From Blautia luti (GTDB lineage: Bacteria > Bacillota > Clostridia > Lachnospirales > Lachnospiraceae): a DNA stretch of 64,000 nucleotides. Shown here piece by piece: positions 24,719 to 33,844 of the stretch. The notes beneath the pieces are model-generated. The model was not told the origin of the DNA and did not search any database. It saw only the letters and a program-made list of their open reading frames with translations. The position numbers were made by a program, and so were the translations under genes. Positions within the stretch are counted from its first letter, which is position 1. Every line of letters starts with the position of its first letter. The DNA is taken from the NCBI RefSeq assembly GCF_033096465.1, contig NZ_AP028156.1, positions 618,501 through 682,500 of the forward strand, given 5' to 3'.

Positions 24719-27481
24719 ATGGAGAAACTTGTTGTAGGTATCCTTGCCCACGTAGATGCAGGTAAGACTACGTTGTCGGAGGGAATTTTATATTTAACGG
24801 GAAAAATCCGTAAGCTGGGGCGTGTGGATCATAAGGATGCGTATCTGGACACTTATAACCTGGAGAGGGAGCGTGGAATTACGATTTTTTCCAAGCAGGC
24901 GGAGTTTGAACTGGGGAACAGGGGGATAACTTTGCTGGATACGCCGGGGCATGTGGATTTCTCGGCGGAAATGGAGAGGACACTGCAGGTTCTGGATTAT
25001 GCCATTCTTGTGATAAATGGAGCGGATGGTGTGCAGGGGCATACCATGACCTTATGGAGACTTCTGGCAAGATACCAGATCCCTACATTTCTGTTTATCA
25101 ATAAAATGGACCAGGATGGAACAGATAAAGAGAAAATTCTGGCAGAATTAAAGAAGCGATTAAGTGATAATTGCGTTGATTTCACCTGGGAAAAATCAGA
25201 TCTGCAGTCTCAGTTTCTGGAAGATATTTCTGTCTGTGATGAAGAACTGCTTGAAAAATATCTGGAAATAGAGGAAATATCAACATCAGATATCCGAAAA
25301 GTAATCAAAGAGCGAAAACTTTTCCCATGTTTCTTCGGTTCTGCTCTGAAAATGACAGGGGTAGAAGAATTCCTTCATGGGCTGGAAAAATACTGTGAGA
25401 CACCAGAATATCCTTCAGAGTTTGGTGCAAAAGTATTCAAGATTGCCAGAGACGATCAGGGCAATCGTTTAAGCTATATGAAAATCACCGGAGGAACATT
25501 GAAGGTAAAGGAACTTCTCACAGATACAGAGAAGGCAGATCAGATCCGTATCTATTCCGGTGCGAAATTTGAACTGGCAAAAGAAGCTCCGGCAGGAACT
25601 ATCTGCGCAGTAACCGGCCTGTCCCAGACACATCCGGGACAGGGATTTGGAATTGAACGGGAATCTGAGATGCCAGTTCTGGAACCTGTATTAAATTACA
25701 GAATTCTGCTTCCTGAGGACTGTGATGTTCACCAGATGCTTAAGAAACTCAAAGAGCTGGAAGAGGAGGAACCGGAACTTCACATTGTATGGAACGAACA
25801 GCTTGGAGAAATCCATGCCATGCTGATGGGTGAGGTTCAGATCGAGATATTAAAGCATCTGATCTGGGAGCGTTTCCATGTAGCAGTAGAATTTGGCACA
25901 GGAAATATCGTATATAAAGAAACTATTGCAGAACCAGTAGAAGGTGTGGGACATTTTGAACCGCTGCGCCATTACGCAGAAGTCCACCTGCTTCTGGAAC
26001 CGGGAGAACCTGGAAGTGGATTGCAGTTCTTTACTGCATGCAGTGAAGACGTGCTGGACCGTAACTGGCAGCGCCTGATCCTGACTCATCTGGAAGAACG
26101 GGAACATCCGGGAGTATTAACTGGCTCTCCGATCACAGATATGCAGATTACCCTGATCACAGGACGTGCCCATCTGAAACATACAGAAGGCGGCGATTTC
26201 CGGCAGGCGACATACAGGGCAGTGCGTCAGGGATTAAAAAAAGCAAAGAGTGTTTTACTTGAGCCATATTATGAGTTCCGACTTGAAATCCCGGGAGATA
26301 TGATCGGACGTGCTATGACTGACATCCAGAAAATGAACGGAACTTTCCAGCAGCCGGAAGCATATGAAGATGACATGATGGTGTTGAGAGGAAGTGCACC
26401 GGTATCCACGATGCGCGATTACCAGACACAGGTAACCTCCTATACCAAAGGCCGGGGCAGATTATTCTGTTCTCTGAAAGGTTATGCACCATGTCAGAAT
26501 CAGGATGAGATTGTCGATGAGATTGGATATGACTCCGAACGTGACCTGGACAATCCGACAGGTTCTGTATTCTGTGCTCATGGAGCCGGATTCGTGGTGC
26601 CGTGGTATGAAGTAGAAGATTATATGCACTTAGAAGGTGTGGATGAATCTGAACTGAGTGGAAGTATAGCTGAGGAAGAATATGGAACAGGAAATGCAGG
26701 AACTGCAACTGGCGGTGAATTTTCAAGTGTTTCCAGGACAGAAGGACAGGGAAGAAACAGGAATAGTCCCGATCAGGCAGATTCTGGATATCGTCCACCT
26801 AAGAATGCGGGGGTAGGAAGTTACGAGGATGAAGAAGAGCTGAAAGCAATCTTTGAGCGCACCTTCGGACCGGTCAAACGTTATAAAGAGCCGCAGTTTA
26901 AACGAACATTTTCTTCTAGAACTGACAGCAGCTATTACCGCAACAGTTCATCTGCAAAGAAGAAAGAGAAAGAGTATCTTCTTGTAGACGGTTACAATAT
27001 CATCTATGCATGGGAAGATTTAAAGGAACTGGCGGATGCGAATCTCCATGCAGCTCAGACAAAACTGATGGATATCCTGAGCAACTATCAGGGATTTAAG
27101 AAATGTACGTTAATTCTTGTATTTGATGCTTACAAGGTAGAAGGTCATGTAGAAGAAGTAATCACCTATCATAACATCCATGTAGTCTACACGAAAGAAG
27201 CTGAAACCGCAGACCAGTACATTGAGAAAACGGTCCATAAGATCGGCCGTGAAAACCAGGTAACAGTAGCCACATCCGATGGTCTGGAGCAGATCATCAT
27301 CATGGGTCAGGGCGCTCACCGTATGTCTGCCCGAGGTCTGCGTGATGAAATAAAAGCCACAGAAAACCAGATTCGTCAGCAATGGCACGAAAAACGCCAA
27401 AGCAGCAAGAACTATCTGATCGATAATGTTTCTGATGAAATGGCGCAGTATATGAATGAAAAACGTCTGAAAGAAGATTGA
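24719..27481 (+). CDS. Tet(M)-like ribosomal GTPase fused to a Rae1/YacP-type NYN nuclease domain
   Basis: The protein has 920 residues. Residues 1-650 follow the EF-G/Tet(M) plan: G1 AHVDAGKTT (10-18), G3 DTPGH (74-78), G4 NKMD (128-131), then domains II-V, with the family words GQGFG and RHYAEVHLLLEPG. A polar, Gly/Ser/Asn-rich linker (about 655-750) leads to a C-terminal domain (753-890) with the YacP/Rae1 pattern: LLVDGYNIIYAWEDL, LVFDAYKVEG, YTKEAETADQYIE, VATSDGLEQ and GQGAHRMSARGL. Rae1 is a ribosome-associated endonuclease that cuts mRNA in the A site. Tet(M) binds the same region of the ribosome. The fusion therefore suggests a GTPase that delivers a nuclease to ribosomes. It need not confer tetracycline resistance. 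It is chromosomal, with its own promoter. Confidence 0.9.
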   Translation: MEKLVVGILAHVDAGKTTLSEGILYLTGKIRKLGRVDHKDAYLDTYNLERERGITIFSKQAEFELGNRGITLLDTPGHVDFSAEMERTLQVLDYAILVINGADGVQGHTMTLWRLLARYQIPTFLFINKMDQDGTDKEKILAELKKRLSDNCVDFTWEKSDLQSQFLEDISVCDEELLEKYLEIEEISTSDIRKVIKERKLFPCFFGSALKMTGVEEFLHGLEKYCETPEYPSEFGAKVFKIARDDQGNRLSYMKITGGTLKVKELLTDTEKADQIRIYSGAKFELAKEAPAGTICAVTGLSQTHPGQGFGIERESEMPVLEPVLNYRILLPEDCDVHQMLKKLKELEEEEPELHIVWNEQLGEIHAMLMGEVQIEILKHLIWERFHVAVEFGTGNIVYKETIAEPVEGVGHFEPLRHYAEVHLLLEPGEPGSGLQFFTACSEDVLDRNWQRLILTHLEEREHPGVLTGSPITDMQITLITGRAHLKHTEGGDFRQATYRAVRQGLKKAKSVLLEPYYEFRLEIPGDMIGRAMTDIQKMNGTFQQPEAYEDDMMVLRGSAPVSTMRDYQTQVTSYTKGRGRLFCSLKGYAPCQNQDEIVDEIGYDSERDLDNPTGSVFCAHGAGFVVPWYEVEDYMHLEGVDESELSGSIAEEEYGTGNAGTATGGEFSSVSRTEGQGRNRNSPDQADSGYRPPKNAGVGSYEDEEELKAIFERTFGPVKRYKEPQFKRTFSSRTDSSYYRNSSSAKKKEKEYLLVDGYNIIYAWEDLKELADANLHAAQTKLMDILSNYQGFKKCTLILVFDAYKVEGHVEEVITYHNIHVVYTKEAETADQYIEKTVHKIGRENQVTVATSDGLEQIIIMGQGAHRMSARGLRDEIKATENQIRQQWHEKRQSSKNYLIDNVSDEMAQYMNEKRLKED

Positions 27482-27492
27482 TTATTGTTTAT

Positions 27493-27540
27493 GGATAACA
27501 TTATGTGAAATTTGACAAAATGTTATCCGTCTGCTATGGT
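27493..27540 (+). promoter_or_regulatory. greA promoter with perfect palindrome
   Basis: TTGACA (27512-27517), 17 bp and TATGGT (27535-27540). A perfect 10-bp inverted repeat, GGATAACATT (27493-27502) and AATGTTATCC (27519-27528), brackets the -35, which suggests a repressor or activator site. Confidence 0.65.
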
Positions 27541-27603
27541 TAAGCCAATGAAAGCCGGGCAATGACAGTGACAATATTTCCGAGAGAAAAGGGAGATGCA
27601 GCA

Positions 27604-28104
27604 ATGAAAGAAAAGCTTACACAGAAAGATGTTGAGAAAATTCAGGAAGAGATCGACCACCGCAAGCTGGTTGTACGAAAAGAAGCAATCGAAGCTGTAA
27701 AGGAAGCCAGAGCGCAGGGAGACCTGAGTGAGAACTTTGAATATTATGCGGCAAAGAAACACAAAAATCAGAACGAGAGCCGTATCCGTTACCTTGAGAA
27801 TATGCTGAAAACAGCAACGATCGTATCAGATGAATCCAAGGACGATGAAGTTGGAATGGATGATATCGTAGAGGTATATTTCGAAGAGGACGATGAGATT
27901 GAGAAATACAAGCTGGTAACTTCCATCAGAGGAAATTCCATGGAGAACCGTATCAGCATCGAGTCTCCGATCGGTATGGCATTAAAAGGCCACAAAGTTG
28001 GCGACAGAGTGGAAGTAAAAGTAAATGACAATTACAGTTATTTCCTGGAAATCCGATCCATTGATAAGACGGGATCTGAGGATGAAGAAATCCGCGGATT
28101 CTAA
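27604..28104 (+). CDS. greA: Transcription elongation factor GreA
   Basis: This 166-residue GreA/GreB-family protein has an N-terminal coiled coil with the acidic tip (EARAQGDLSENFEYYAAK) that enters the polymerase secondary channel. A C-terminal FKBP-like domain follows (SPIGMALKGHKVGDRVEV). It rescues backtracked RNA polymerase by stimulating transcript cleavage. ATG 27604 follows AAAAGGGAGAT; the frame from 27562 has no site. The N-terminus looks about ten residues longer than in E. coli GreA. Confidence 0.92.
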   Translation: MKEKLTQKDVEKIQEEIDHRKLVVRKEAIEAVKEARAQGDLSENFEYYAAKKHKNQNESRIRYLENMLKTATIVSDESKDDEVGMDDIVEVYFEEDDEIEKYKLVTSIRGNSMENRISIESPIGMALKGHKVGDRVEVKVNDNYSYFLEIRSIDKTGSEDEEIRGF

Positions 28105-28173
28105 TAAAAAGAATGCCTTTATTTACTTTATTAAGATTAAAAATATAGCCAGAGAAGAATAATCTGGAAACAG

Positions 28174-28215
28174 AAGAACTATTGTAGAGAAAAAACAATA
28201 GTTCTTTTTATTTTT
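28174..28215 (+). terminator. Terminator after greA
   Basis: AAGAACTATTG and CAATAGTTCTT pair perfectly, followed by TTTATTTTT. Confidence 0.88.
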
Positions 28216-28236
28216 CCGCGGTTTTATGTGAAAAAT

Positions 28237-28275
28237 TTTACATGGATTTAACATTCCCATGGGGATGATTTTACA
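28237..28275 (+). promoter_or_regulatory. Candidate Pho box (PhoP/PhoB half sites)
   Basis: TTTACA at 28237, TTAACA at 28248 and TTTACA at 28270 are spaced 11 and 22 bp apart. They fall on the 11-bp phase of gram-positive PhoP boxes (TTAACA repeats), with one half site, at 28259, not matching. The site lies upstream of the Na/Pi cotransporter gene. Confidence 0.65.
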
Positions 28276-28361
28276 AAGCATGGTTATGATGGAAAACAAG
28301 TCAGGAGTACATAAGCTTCTGAAAGTTCCTACATACTCGAAAAAGAAAAAGGAGAATAACC

Positions 28362-30131
28362 ATGGATTTTTTTAGTATATTAACATTAATCGGAGGTCTG
28401 GCACTGTTTTTGTATGGAATGAATGCAATGGGCGATGGCCTTGCGAAAGTTTCCGGCGGTAAGCTGGAGAAAATTCTTGAAAATCTTACATCAAGTCCAA
28501 TTAAAGCAGTATTGCTGGGAGCGGGAGTGACTGCTGTTATACAGTCGTCATCGGCTACAACAGTTATGGTAGTTGGTTTCGTAAACTCCGGAATTATGAA
28601 ACTGTCCCAGGCAGTAGGCGTGATCATGGGTGCAAATATCGGTACTACGGTCACATCCTGGATCTTAAGTCTGACAGGTATCCAGAGTGATAACTTTATC
28701 ATCCGTATGTTTAAACCAACTTCATTTTCACCAATCCTTGCGATCATTGGTGTCATATTTATCCTGTTTATCAATGATTCAAAGAAGAAAGACGTTGGAA
28801 CGATTTTCATTGGTTTTGCCATTCTGATGTACGGCATGGACATGATGAGTTCTGCTGTAAAGCCACTTGCAGAAGTTCCGGAATTTACAAACCTGTTACT
28901 TAAGTTTTCCAACCCGTTACTTGGTGTTCTGGCAGGTGCACTTCTCACTGCAGTGATCCAGTCATCTTCTGCATCCGTCGGTATTCTGCAGGCACTCTGT
29001 CTCACCGGTGCAGTGCCGTTCAGTGCAGCAATCCCGATCATCATGGGACAGAACATCGGTACCTGTATCACAGCGATCCTTTCTGCAATCGGTGCGAAAA
29101 AGAATGCCAAACGTGCAGCAGCAGTACATCTTTACTTTAACCTGATCGGTACCGTGATCTTTATGACTGTTTTCTATATTATAAATGCAATCGTCGGATT
29201 TTCATTCTTCCATCAGTCAGCAACACCTGCAGGAATTGCGATCATCCACAGTGTATTTAACATCACTGCAACGATCATCCTGCTTCCTTTTGCAAAAGGA
29301 CTGGAGAAACTTGCCTGTCTCACTATCAGAGACAAAAAAGAAGATGTTGCTGTTTCCGCAGAGGACAAGGAGTTTATGATCCTGGAGCCACGTTTTCTTG
29401 AAAAACCGGCATTTGCAGTAGAGCAGAGCCGGAATGCAGCCAGAAAAATGGCAGAAGAATCCCACAATGCATTGTTTACAGCGCTGAAACTTGTGGATAA
29501 ATACAGTGAAGATGATGTAGAACGTGTGCAGAATATGGAAGCCAAGGTAGACCGTTATGAAGATGAACTGGGAACTTATCTGGTAAAATTAAGTCACAAA
29601 GATATTTCAGAGGCAGACAGCCACAGTCTTTCCATTATGCTCCATTGCATCGGAGACTTTGAACGAATTTCCGATCATGCGGTAAATATTAAGGAATCTG
29701 CACAGGAACTCCACAAAAAAGGTCTGAAATTCTCTGCAAGTGCAAAGAAAGACTTGGAGATACTTGGCGAAGCAGTAGAAGATATTGTGAATACTGCCTA
29801 TGAAGTTTTTGACAAACAGGATATGAAACTTGCGGAAAAGATCGAACCGCTGGAAGAAGTGATCGATGAACTTTCAAAAGAGATGAAACGCCGCCATGTA
29901 CAGAGACTGCGAAGCGGAGAATGTACCATTGAGATGGGCTTTATCCTTTCAGATATTACAACCTGCCTGGAACGTGTGGCAGATCATTGTTCAAACATTG
30001 GTGTGTGCGTAACACAGGTAAATGAGGATCTGTATGATACTCACAGCCATCTGAACACTGTCAAGAGCCATCCGGACGAAACATTTTATCGCGAACTGGA
30101 AGATGCACGAATCAAATATCAACTTTCATAA
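28362..30131 (+). CDS. Na+/phosphate cotransporter with C-terminal PhoU domain
   Basis: This 589-residue protein has two inverted Na/Pi-cotransporter repeats, each with a QSSSA motif (AVIQSSSATTVM and AVIQSSSASVGI), giving about 8-9 membrane helices in residues 1-320. A helical cytoplasmic PhoU-like domain (370-560) contains HCIGDFERISDHAVNIKE and TTCLERVADHCSNIG, the PhoU metal-binding signatures. It imports phosphate at the membrane, and the PhoU part probably signals to the histidine kinase encoded just downstream. A candidate Pho box lies in its promoter. The ribosome site is AAGGAGAATAACC. Confidence 0.92.
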   Translation: MDFFSILTLIGGLALFLYGMNAMGDGLAKVSGGKLEKILENLTSSPIKAVLLGAGVTAVIQSSSATTVMVVGFVNSGIMKLSQAVGVIMGANIGTTVTSWILSLTGIQSDNFIIRMFKPTSFSPILAIIGVIFILFINDSKKKDVGTIFIGFAILMYGMDMMSSAVKPLAEVPEFTNLLLKFSNPLLGVLAGALLTAVIQSSSASVGILQALCLTGAVPFSAAIPIIMGQNIGTCITAILSAIGAKKNAKRAAAVHLYFNLIGTVIFMTVFYIINAIVGFSFFHQSATPAGIAIIHSVFNITATIILLPFAKGLEKLACLTIRDKKEDVAVSAEDKEFMILEPRFLEKPAFAVEQSRNAARKMAEESHNALFTALKLVDKYSEDDVERVQNMEAKVDRYEDELGTYLVKLSHKDISEADSHSLSIMLHCIGDFERISDHAVNIKESAQELHKKGLKFSASAKKDLEILGEAVEDIVNTAYEVFDKQDMKLAEKIEPLEEVIDELSKEMKRRHVQRLRSGECTIEMGFILSDITTCLERVADHCSNIGVCVTQVNEDLYDTHSHLNTVKSHPDETFYRELEDARIKYQLS

Positions 30132-30324
30132 GAGTAGAAAATCCGGGCACTTTGGAGTATCTAAGAGAGATATTTCAAAGAAAATGGCCGGATTTTCCGC
30201 TTTATAAAAGAGAGGTGTATACAAGTCAGGTACTTGTATAAGCGGGAAAAAATAAGTATACTGAATTTATATGTTTAACTGGATCAGGCTCGGCTTGATC
30301 AGAACAAAGGGGAAAGGTGAAACA

Positions 30325-30993
30325 ATGATCTATTGTGTAGAAGATGAACGTAATATCAGGGAACTTCTTATTTATACATTGGAAACAACCGGATTTAAAG
30401 CAAGAGGATTCGGGAACGGTGCAGAGCTGATGCAGGCACTGAAAGAAGAAATCCCGGAACTGATCCTGCTGGATATCATGCTTCCGGGAGATGATGGATA
30501 TACCATTCTGAAACAGCTGAAAGGCATGCCCTCTGTAAAAAATGTTCCGGTGATCATGGTTACTGCCAAGGAAGCGGAATTTGATAAGGTAAGAGGACTG
30601 GAAGGCGGCGCAGACGACTATATTACCAAACCTTTTGGCATGATGGAGTTTGTGGCAAGGGTGAAAGCAGTCCTGAGACGGAGTGCACGTCAGAATGAAG
30701 ATAGGGAACTTCATTTCGGAGAGCTTTATCTGAATGTGGGACGTCATGAGGTGCGCTGGAAAGAAGAAAAGATCGACCTTACCAGAAAAGAATTCGAGCT
30801 TCTTCAGTATCTGATGGAAAATAAAGGCCTGGTCATGACCAGAAACCAGATCCTCTGCCATGTGTGGGGATATGATTTTGACGGAGAGACCAGAACTGTG
30901 GATGTGCATGTGAGAACCCTTCGCCAGAAACTTGGAGATGCCGGAAATCTGATAGAGACTGTCCGGGGTGTGGGATACAGGATAGGAGCATAA
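30325..30993 (+). CDS. PhoB/PhoP-like response regulator
   Basis: The product has 222 residues. The receiver domain has acidic residues near E6/D7, phosphoacceptor D50 (LLDIMLPGDDG), a Thr in VTAKEAE and Lys in DYITKPFG. The C-terminal winged helix (LTRKEFELLQYLM, TVDVHVRTLRQKL, ETVRGVGYRI) is of the OmpR/PhoB type. ATG 30325 follows GGGGAAAGGTGAAAC. It is followed 2 nt later by its kinase. With the PhoU-domain transporter upstream and the Pho-box-like sites, phosphate control is the likely role. Confidence 0.85.
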   Translation: MIYCVEDERNIRELLIYTLETTGFKARGFGNGAELMQALKEEIPELILLDIMLPGDDGYTILKQLKGMPSVKNVPVIMVTAKEAEFDKVRGLEGGADDYITKPFGMMEFVARVKAVLRRSARQNEDRELHFGELYLNVGRHEVRWKEEKIDLTRKEFELLQYLMENKGLVMTRNQILCHVWGYDFDGETRTVDVHVRTLRQKLGDAGNLIETVRGVGYRIGA

Positions 30994-30994
30994 T

Positions 30995-32338
30995 ATGAAG
31001 CAGAGAATATTCAGCCATACCAGTTTTCTTATTATTTTGTCGGTGATACTTACTTTCCTGGCAGCAGGAACAGTCATGTACAACAGATATGATCTTTATA
31101 TGAAACAGGGAGTGCGGGATGAGGTTGCATATATCCGGACAGGACTGGAAGAGGATGGAGAAGGTTTTCTTACCAGCAAAGTCGGGGATGCGACCAGCAG
31201 CAGGATCACACTTCTGGGAAAAGACGGCAGTGTGCTGTTTGACAGCATTGAGGATCCCTCTGAGATGGAAAATCACAGCAACAGACCGGAATTTATTGAG
31301 GCTGAGAAAAACGGATTCAGTGAAATGGTGCGATATTCGGATACCCTTTCCAAGCAGACTTTCTACTATGCAGTCAGATTGGATGACGGACAGATCCTCA
31401 GGGTGGCCAAGACCACAGACAGTCTGCTTATGACAATGGTATCCAGTTTCCTGCTTCTGGGAGGACTGGTATGTGTGATCCTTATGATCGAAATCTTTCT
31501 GGTGCAGAAACAGACCAGGAAGCTGATCGAGCCTATTAATCAGATCGATCTGGAACAACCTCTGAATGATGTCTGCTATGAGGAACTGCGGCCTCTGCTT
31601 TTTCGTCTGGATCAGCAGAACAGACAGATCCAGAAGCAGCTGGAAGATCTGAAAAACGCGGAGAGTGTGCGCAAGGAATTCACTGCCAATGTTTCCCATG
31701 AACTGAAGACTCCGCTTATGTCTATTTCCGGATATGCAGAGCTTATGATGAATGGAATGGTTCCGTCGGATAAGGTGCAGGATTTTTCCGGAAGGATCTA
31801 TCACGAATCTGAGAGATTATCCAATCTGGTGGCAGATATCATACAGCTTTCCAGATTGGATGAGAAGAACGGGGAAACCATGTTTGAACCGGTGGATATC
31901 GGAGAACTGGGACAGGATGTGATCAATAATCTGCAGAATTGTGCAGGGAAGAAACAGATTGAGCTGAAATACAGCGGCGGCAGTGCCAAGGTAGAGGGAG
32001 TGCGTCATGTGCTTTATGAAATGCTCTATAATATTACGGATAATGCCATCCGGTATACACCGGAAGGAGGAGAAGTAAAGGTATTTGTGGGAAAACTTAA
32101 CGGGAAACCTTATTTCCGTGTGGAAGATAACGGAATTGGCATTCCGGAGAGTGAACAGCAGAGGATTTTTGAACGTTTTTACAGAGTGGATAAAAGCCAT
32201 TCCAGGGAGACCGGAGGTACAGGTCTTGGTCTGTCCATCGTGAAACATGGAGCAGTCCTGCATCATGCCAAAATTCTCCTGGACAGTGAGCCGGGCAGAG
32301 GAACGAAGATGGAGATCCTGTTTAACCAAATCAAGTAA
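30995..32338 (+). CDS. PhoR-like sensor histidine kinase
   Basis: This 447-residue kinase has one membrane helix at 8-28, an extracytoplasmic sensor of about 115 residues and a second helix at 148-170. Then comes a HisKA domain with H235 (NVSHELKTP) and a HATPase domain with N box NITDNAIRY, G1 DNGIGIP, F box and G2 GTGLGLSIVKHG. It phosphorylates the adjacent regulator. The final codons, FNQIK-stop, lie in sequence shared with the dispersed repeat at 14603, so a repeat insertion appears to have supplied the last residues and the stop codon. Confidence 0.9.
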   Translation: MKQRIFSHTSFLIILSVILTFLAAGTVMYNRYDLYMKQGVRDEVAYIRTGLEEDGEGFLTSKVGDATSSRITLLGKDGSVLFDSIEDPSEMENHSNRPEFIEAEKNGFSEMVRYSDTLSKQTFYYAVRLDDGQILRVAKTTDSLLMTMVSSFLLLGGLVCVILMIEIFLVQKQTRKLIEPINQIDLEQPLNDVCYEELRPLLFRLDQQNRQIQKQLEDLKNAESVRKEFTANVSHELKTPLMSISGYAELMMNGMVPSDKVQDFSGRIYHESERLSNLVADIIQLSRLDEKNGETMFEPVDIGELGQDVINNLQNCAGKKQIELKYSGGSAKVEGVRHVLYEMLYNITDNAIRYTPEGGEVKVFVGKLNGKPYFRVEDNGIGIPESEQQRIFERFYRVDKSHSRETGGTGLGLSIVKHGAVLHHAKILLDSEPGRGTKMEILFNQIK

Positions 32339-32375
32339 GTTTCCTGCTTCAATTGCGAATATCTGCTTGACAAAT
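32321..32375 (+). repeat. Dispersed repeat, short copy at the kinase stop
   Basis: TTTAACCAAATCAAGTAAGT, then TTCCTGCTTCAATTGCGAATATCTGCTTGA. It combines the head (14604 onward) and the tail (14735-14765) of the long copy, with the middle removed. The first 18 bases encode the kinase's last five codons and its stop. Confidence 0.6.
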
Positions 32376-32477
32376 TAAGGGCTGCGTGCTCCATTTCAGA
32401 CAGAGTGATAATTTAGGGGATTGACACACAGGGAATTATTAGAGAAAATAAACTCATAACAGGAGGGTATTTTCGGT

Positions 32478-33749
32478 ATGAAAAAATGGAGAAGTATTGC
32501 AGCAGGAGCGGGATGTTTTTCCCTGTTGTTCACAGCGGGGACAGTTCCTGTATCAGCCTCAGATGAGATCACAGAGATCCCCGAGCAGAGTATCGTGTAC
32601 TGGTCCATGTGGGAAGATGATGAACCCCAGGCAGATGTGATCAGGGAAGCCGCAGAGGCCTATGAGGAAGCCACGGGAATTTCTGTGGAAATAGAATGGA
32701 AGGGGAGAAAAATCTCCGACCTTATCGGACCTGCGCTGGATGCAGGGGAGGAAATAGACCTTTTTGACGATGATTACCAGAGAATGATCCAGGATCACAG
32801 CAGATATCTTACAGAGCTGGATAAGATGGCAGAGACCATGAATTATCAGACGCACATTATGCCGATACTCAGGGAACAGATGAAAAAGTGGAATAAAGAA
32901 CAGCTTCTGACCATGCCTTACCAGCCCTATATTACAGGAGTATGGTATGACAGAGAACTGTGGGAAGAGGCAGGTTTTACAGAGGATGATATTCCGGAAA
33001 CTTGGGAAGGACTTCTGAAGGTATGCAGAAAGATAAAAAACAGTGACAGTGGCCTGAATGCCATGACCTGTGACGAGAATGCAGTAGACCTGCTCTATGG
33101 TTATCAGCTTGCCAGATATATTGGACAGGATGCCGTACTCAGAGTGATCCGCAATGGAACCTGGGATCAGGTTCCGGAGGCTCTCCAGGCTGCGAAGGAT
33201 ATCAGAACTCTTTTTTTCGCAGGATATATGAGCAAAGAAGCGCCTGCCCCTGAACATGAAGGACAGAATGAGATTGGAAACGGAGAATCTGTTATGGTGT
33301 TGCAGGGATCCTGGGCACCGGATGAGATCATGAAGGAAACAGATTCTCAGATCCAGTGGGGATTTTTTCCGTGGCCTGCCCCGGCAGAGGGAAAAGACGG
33401 AACAGAAGGTGTGATGATTGGCGCACAGGGCTTCGGGATCACAGAGAGTTCTGAGAAAAAGCAGGAGAGTTTTGATTTCGCGTACTCTTTGTGCACCGGA
33501 GAATATGATATGAAAATGACAGAAACCGTAAATTCCATTCCGGCAGATTCGGATTTTACCCAGTGGCCGGAAGCGATCGCAGATGCCAGAACTTATCTGG
33601 AAAACATGACTACCCCTTATATGTGGGCTGCAGGTCTGGAGAGAAGTGAAGGTTATAAAGAGGAAATCCGCGAGGAACTTCTGAGATTGGTCAGACTTAC
33701 GGAGACACCGGAGGAATTCATCGCTCATCTCAGTGAAATCACAGGATAA
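32478..33749 (+). CDS. Extracellular solute-binding protein (family 1), orphan
   Basis: The product has 423 residues. The signal peptide ends VSA-SDEI (signal peptidase I type); its only cysteine, in AGAGCFSLL, sits inside the hydrophobic core and is not a good lipobox. The mature part fits the sugar-type family 1 binding fold (SIVYWSMWEDDEPQADVI, YITGVWYDRELWEEAGF, GNGESVMVLQGSW). No permease or ATPase lies beside it, so it either feeds a transporter encoded elsewhere or acts as a sensor partner of the two-component pair upstream. The ligand is unknown. It has a good ACAGGAGGG site. Confidence 0.8.
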   Translation: MKKWRSIAAGAGCFSLLFTAGTVPVSASDEITEIPEQSIVYWSMWEDDEPQADVIREAAEAYEEATGISVEIEWKGRKISDLIGPALDAGEEIDLFDDDYQRMIQDHSRYLTELDKMAETMNYQTHIMPILREQMKKWNKEQLLTMPYQPYITGVWYDRELWEEAGFTEDDIPETWEGLLKVCRKIKNSDSGLNAMTCDENAVDLLYGYQLARYIGQDAVLRVIRNGTWDQVPEALQAAKDIRTLFFAGYMSKEAPAPEHEGQNEIGNGESVMVLQGSWAPDEIMKETDSQIQWGFFPWPAPAEGKDGTEGVMIGAQGFGITESSEKKQESFDFAYSLCTGEYDMKMTETVNSIPADSDFTQWPEAIADARTYLENMTTPYMWAAGLERSEGYKEEIREELLRLVRLTETPEEFIAHLSEITG

Positions 33750-33844
33750 GGGAGAAATTTTGCTCAATAAGAGAAAAAATACCCCAAGAACTCCAAAATG
33801 TGGTAATATAAAACAGAATTAAAAAGAAAAAGGGGATTGTTATT

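Noticed and set aside
24719..27481. Acquired tetracycline-resistance gene
   Set aside because: The protein is a chromosomal, fused relative of Tet(M), with no tet(M)-type leader attenuator and no mobile DNA next to it. Resistance cannot be claimed from homology alone.
32559..33767. 402-codon open frame on the minus strand opposite the solute-binding protein
   Set aside because: It lacks a ribosome site and recognisable domains. The plus-strand gene has a signal peptide and binding-protein fold, so the minus frame is a shadow.
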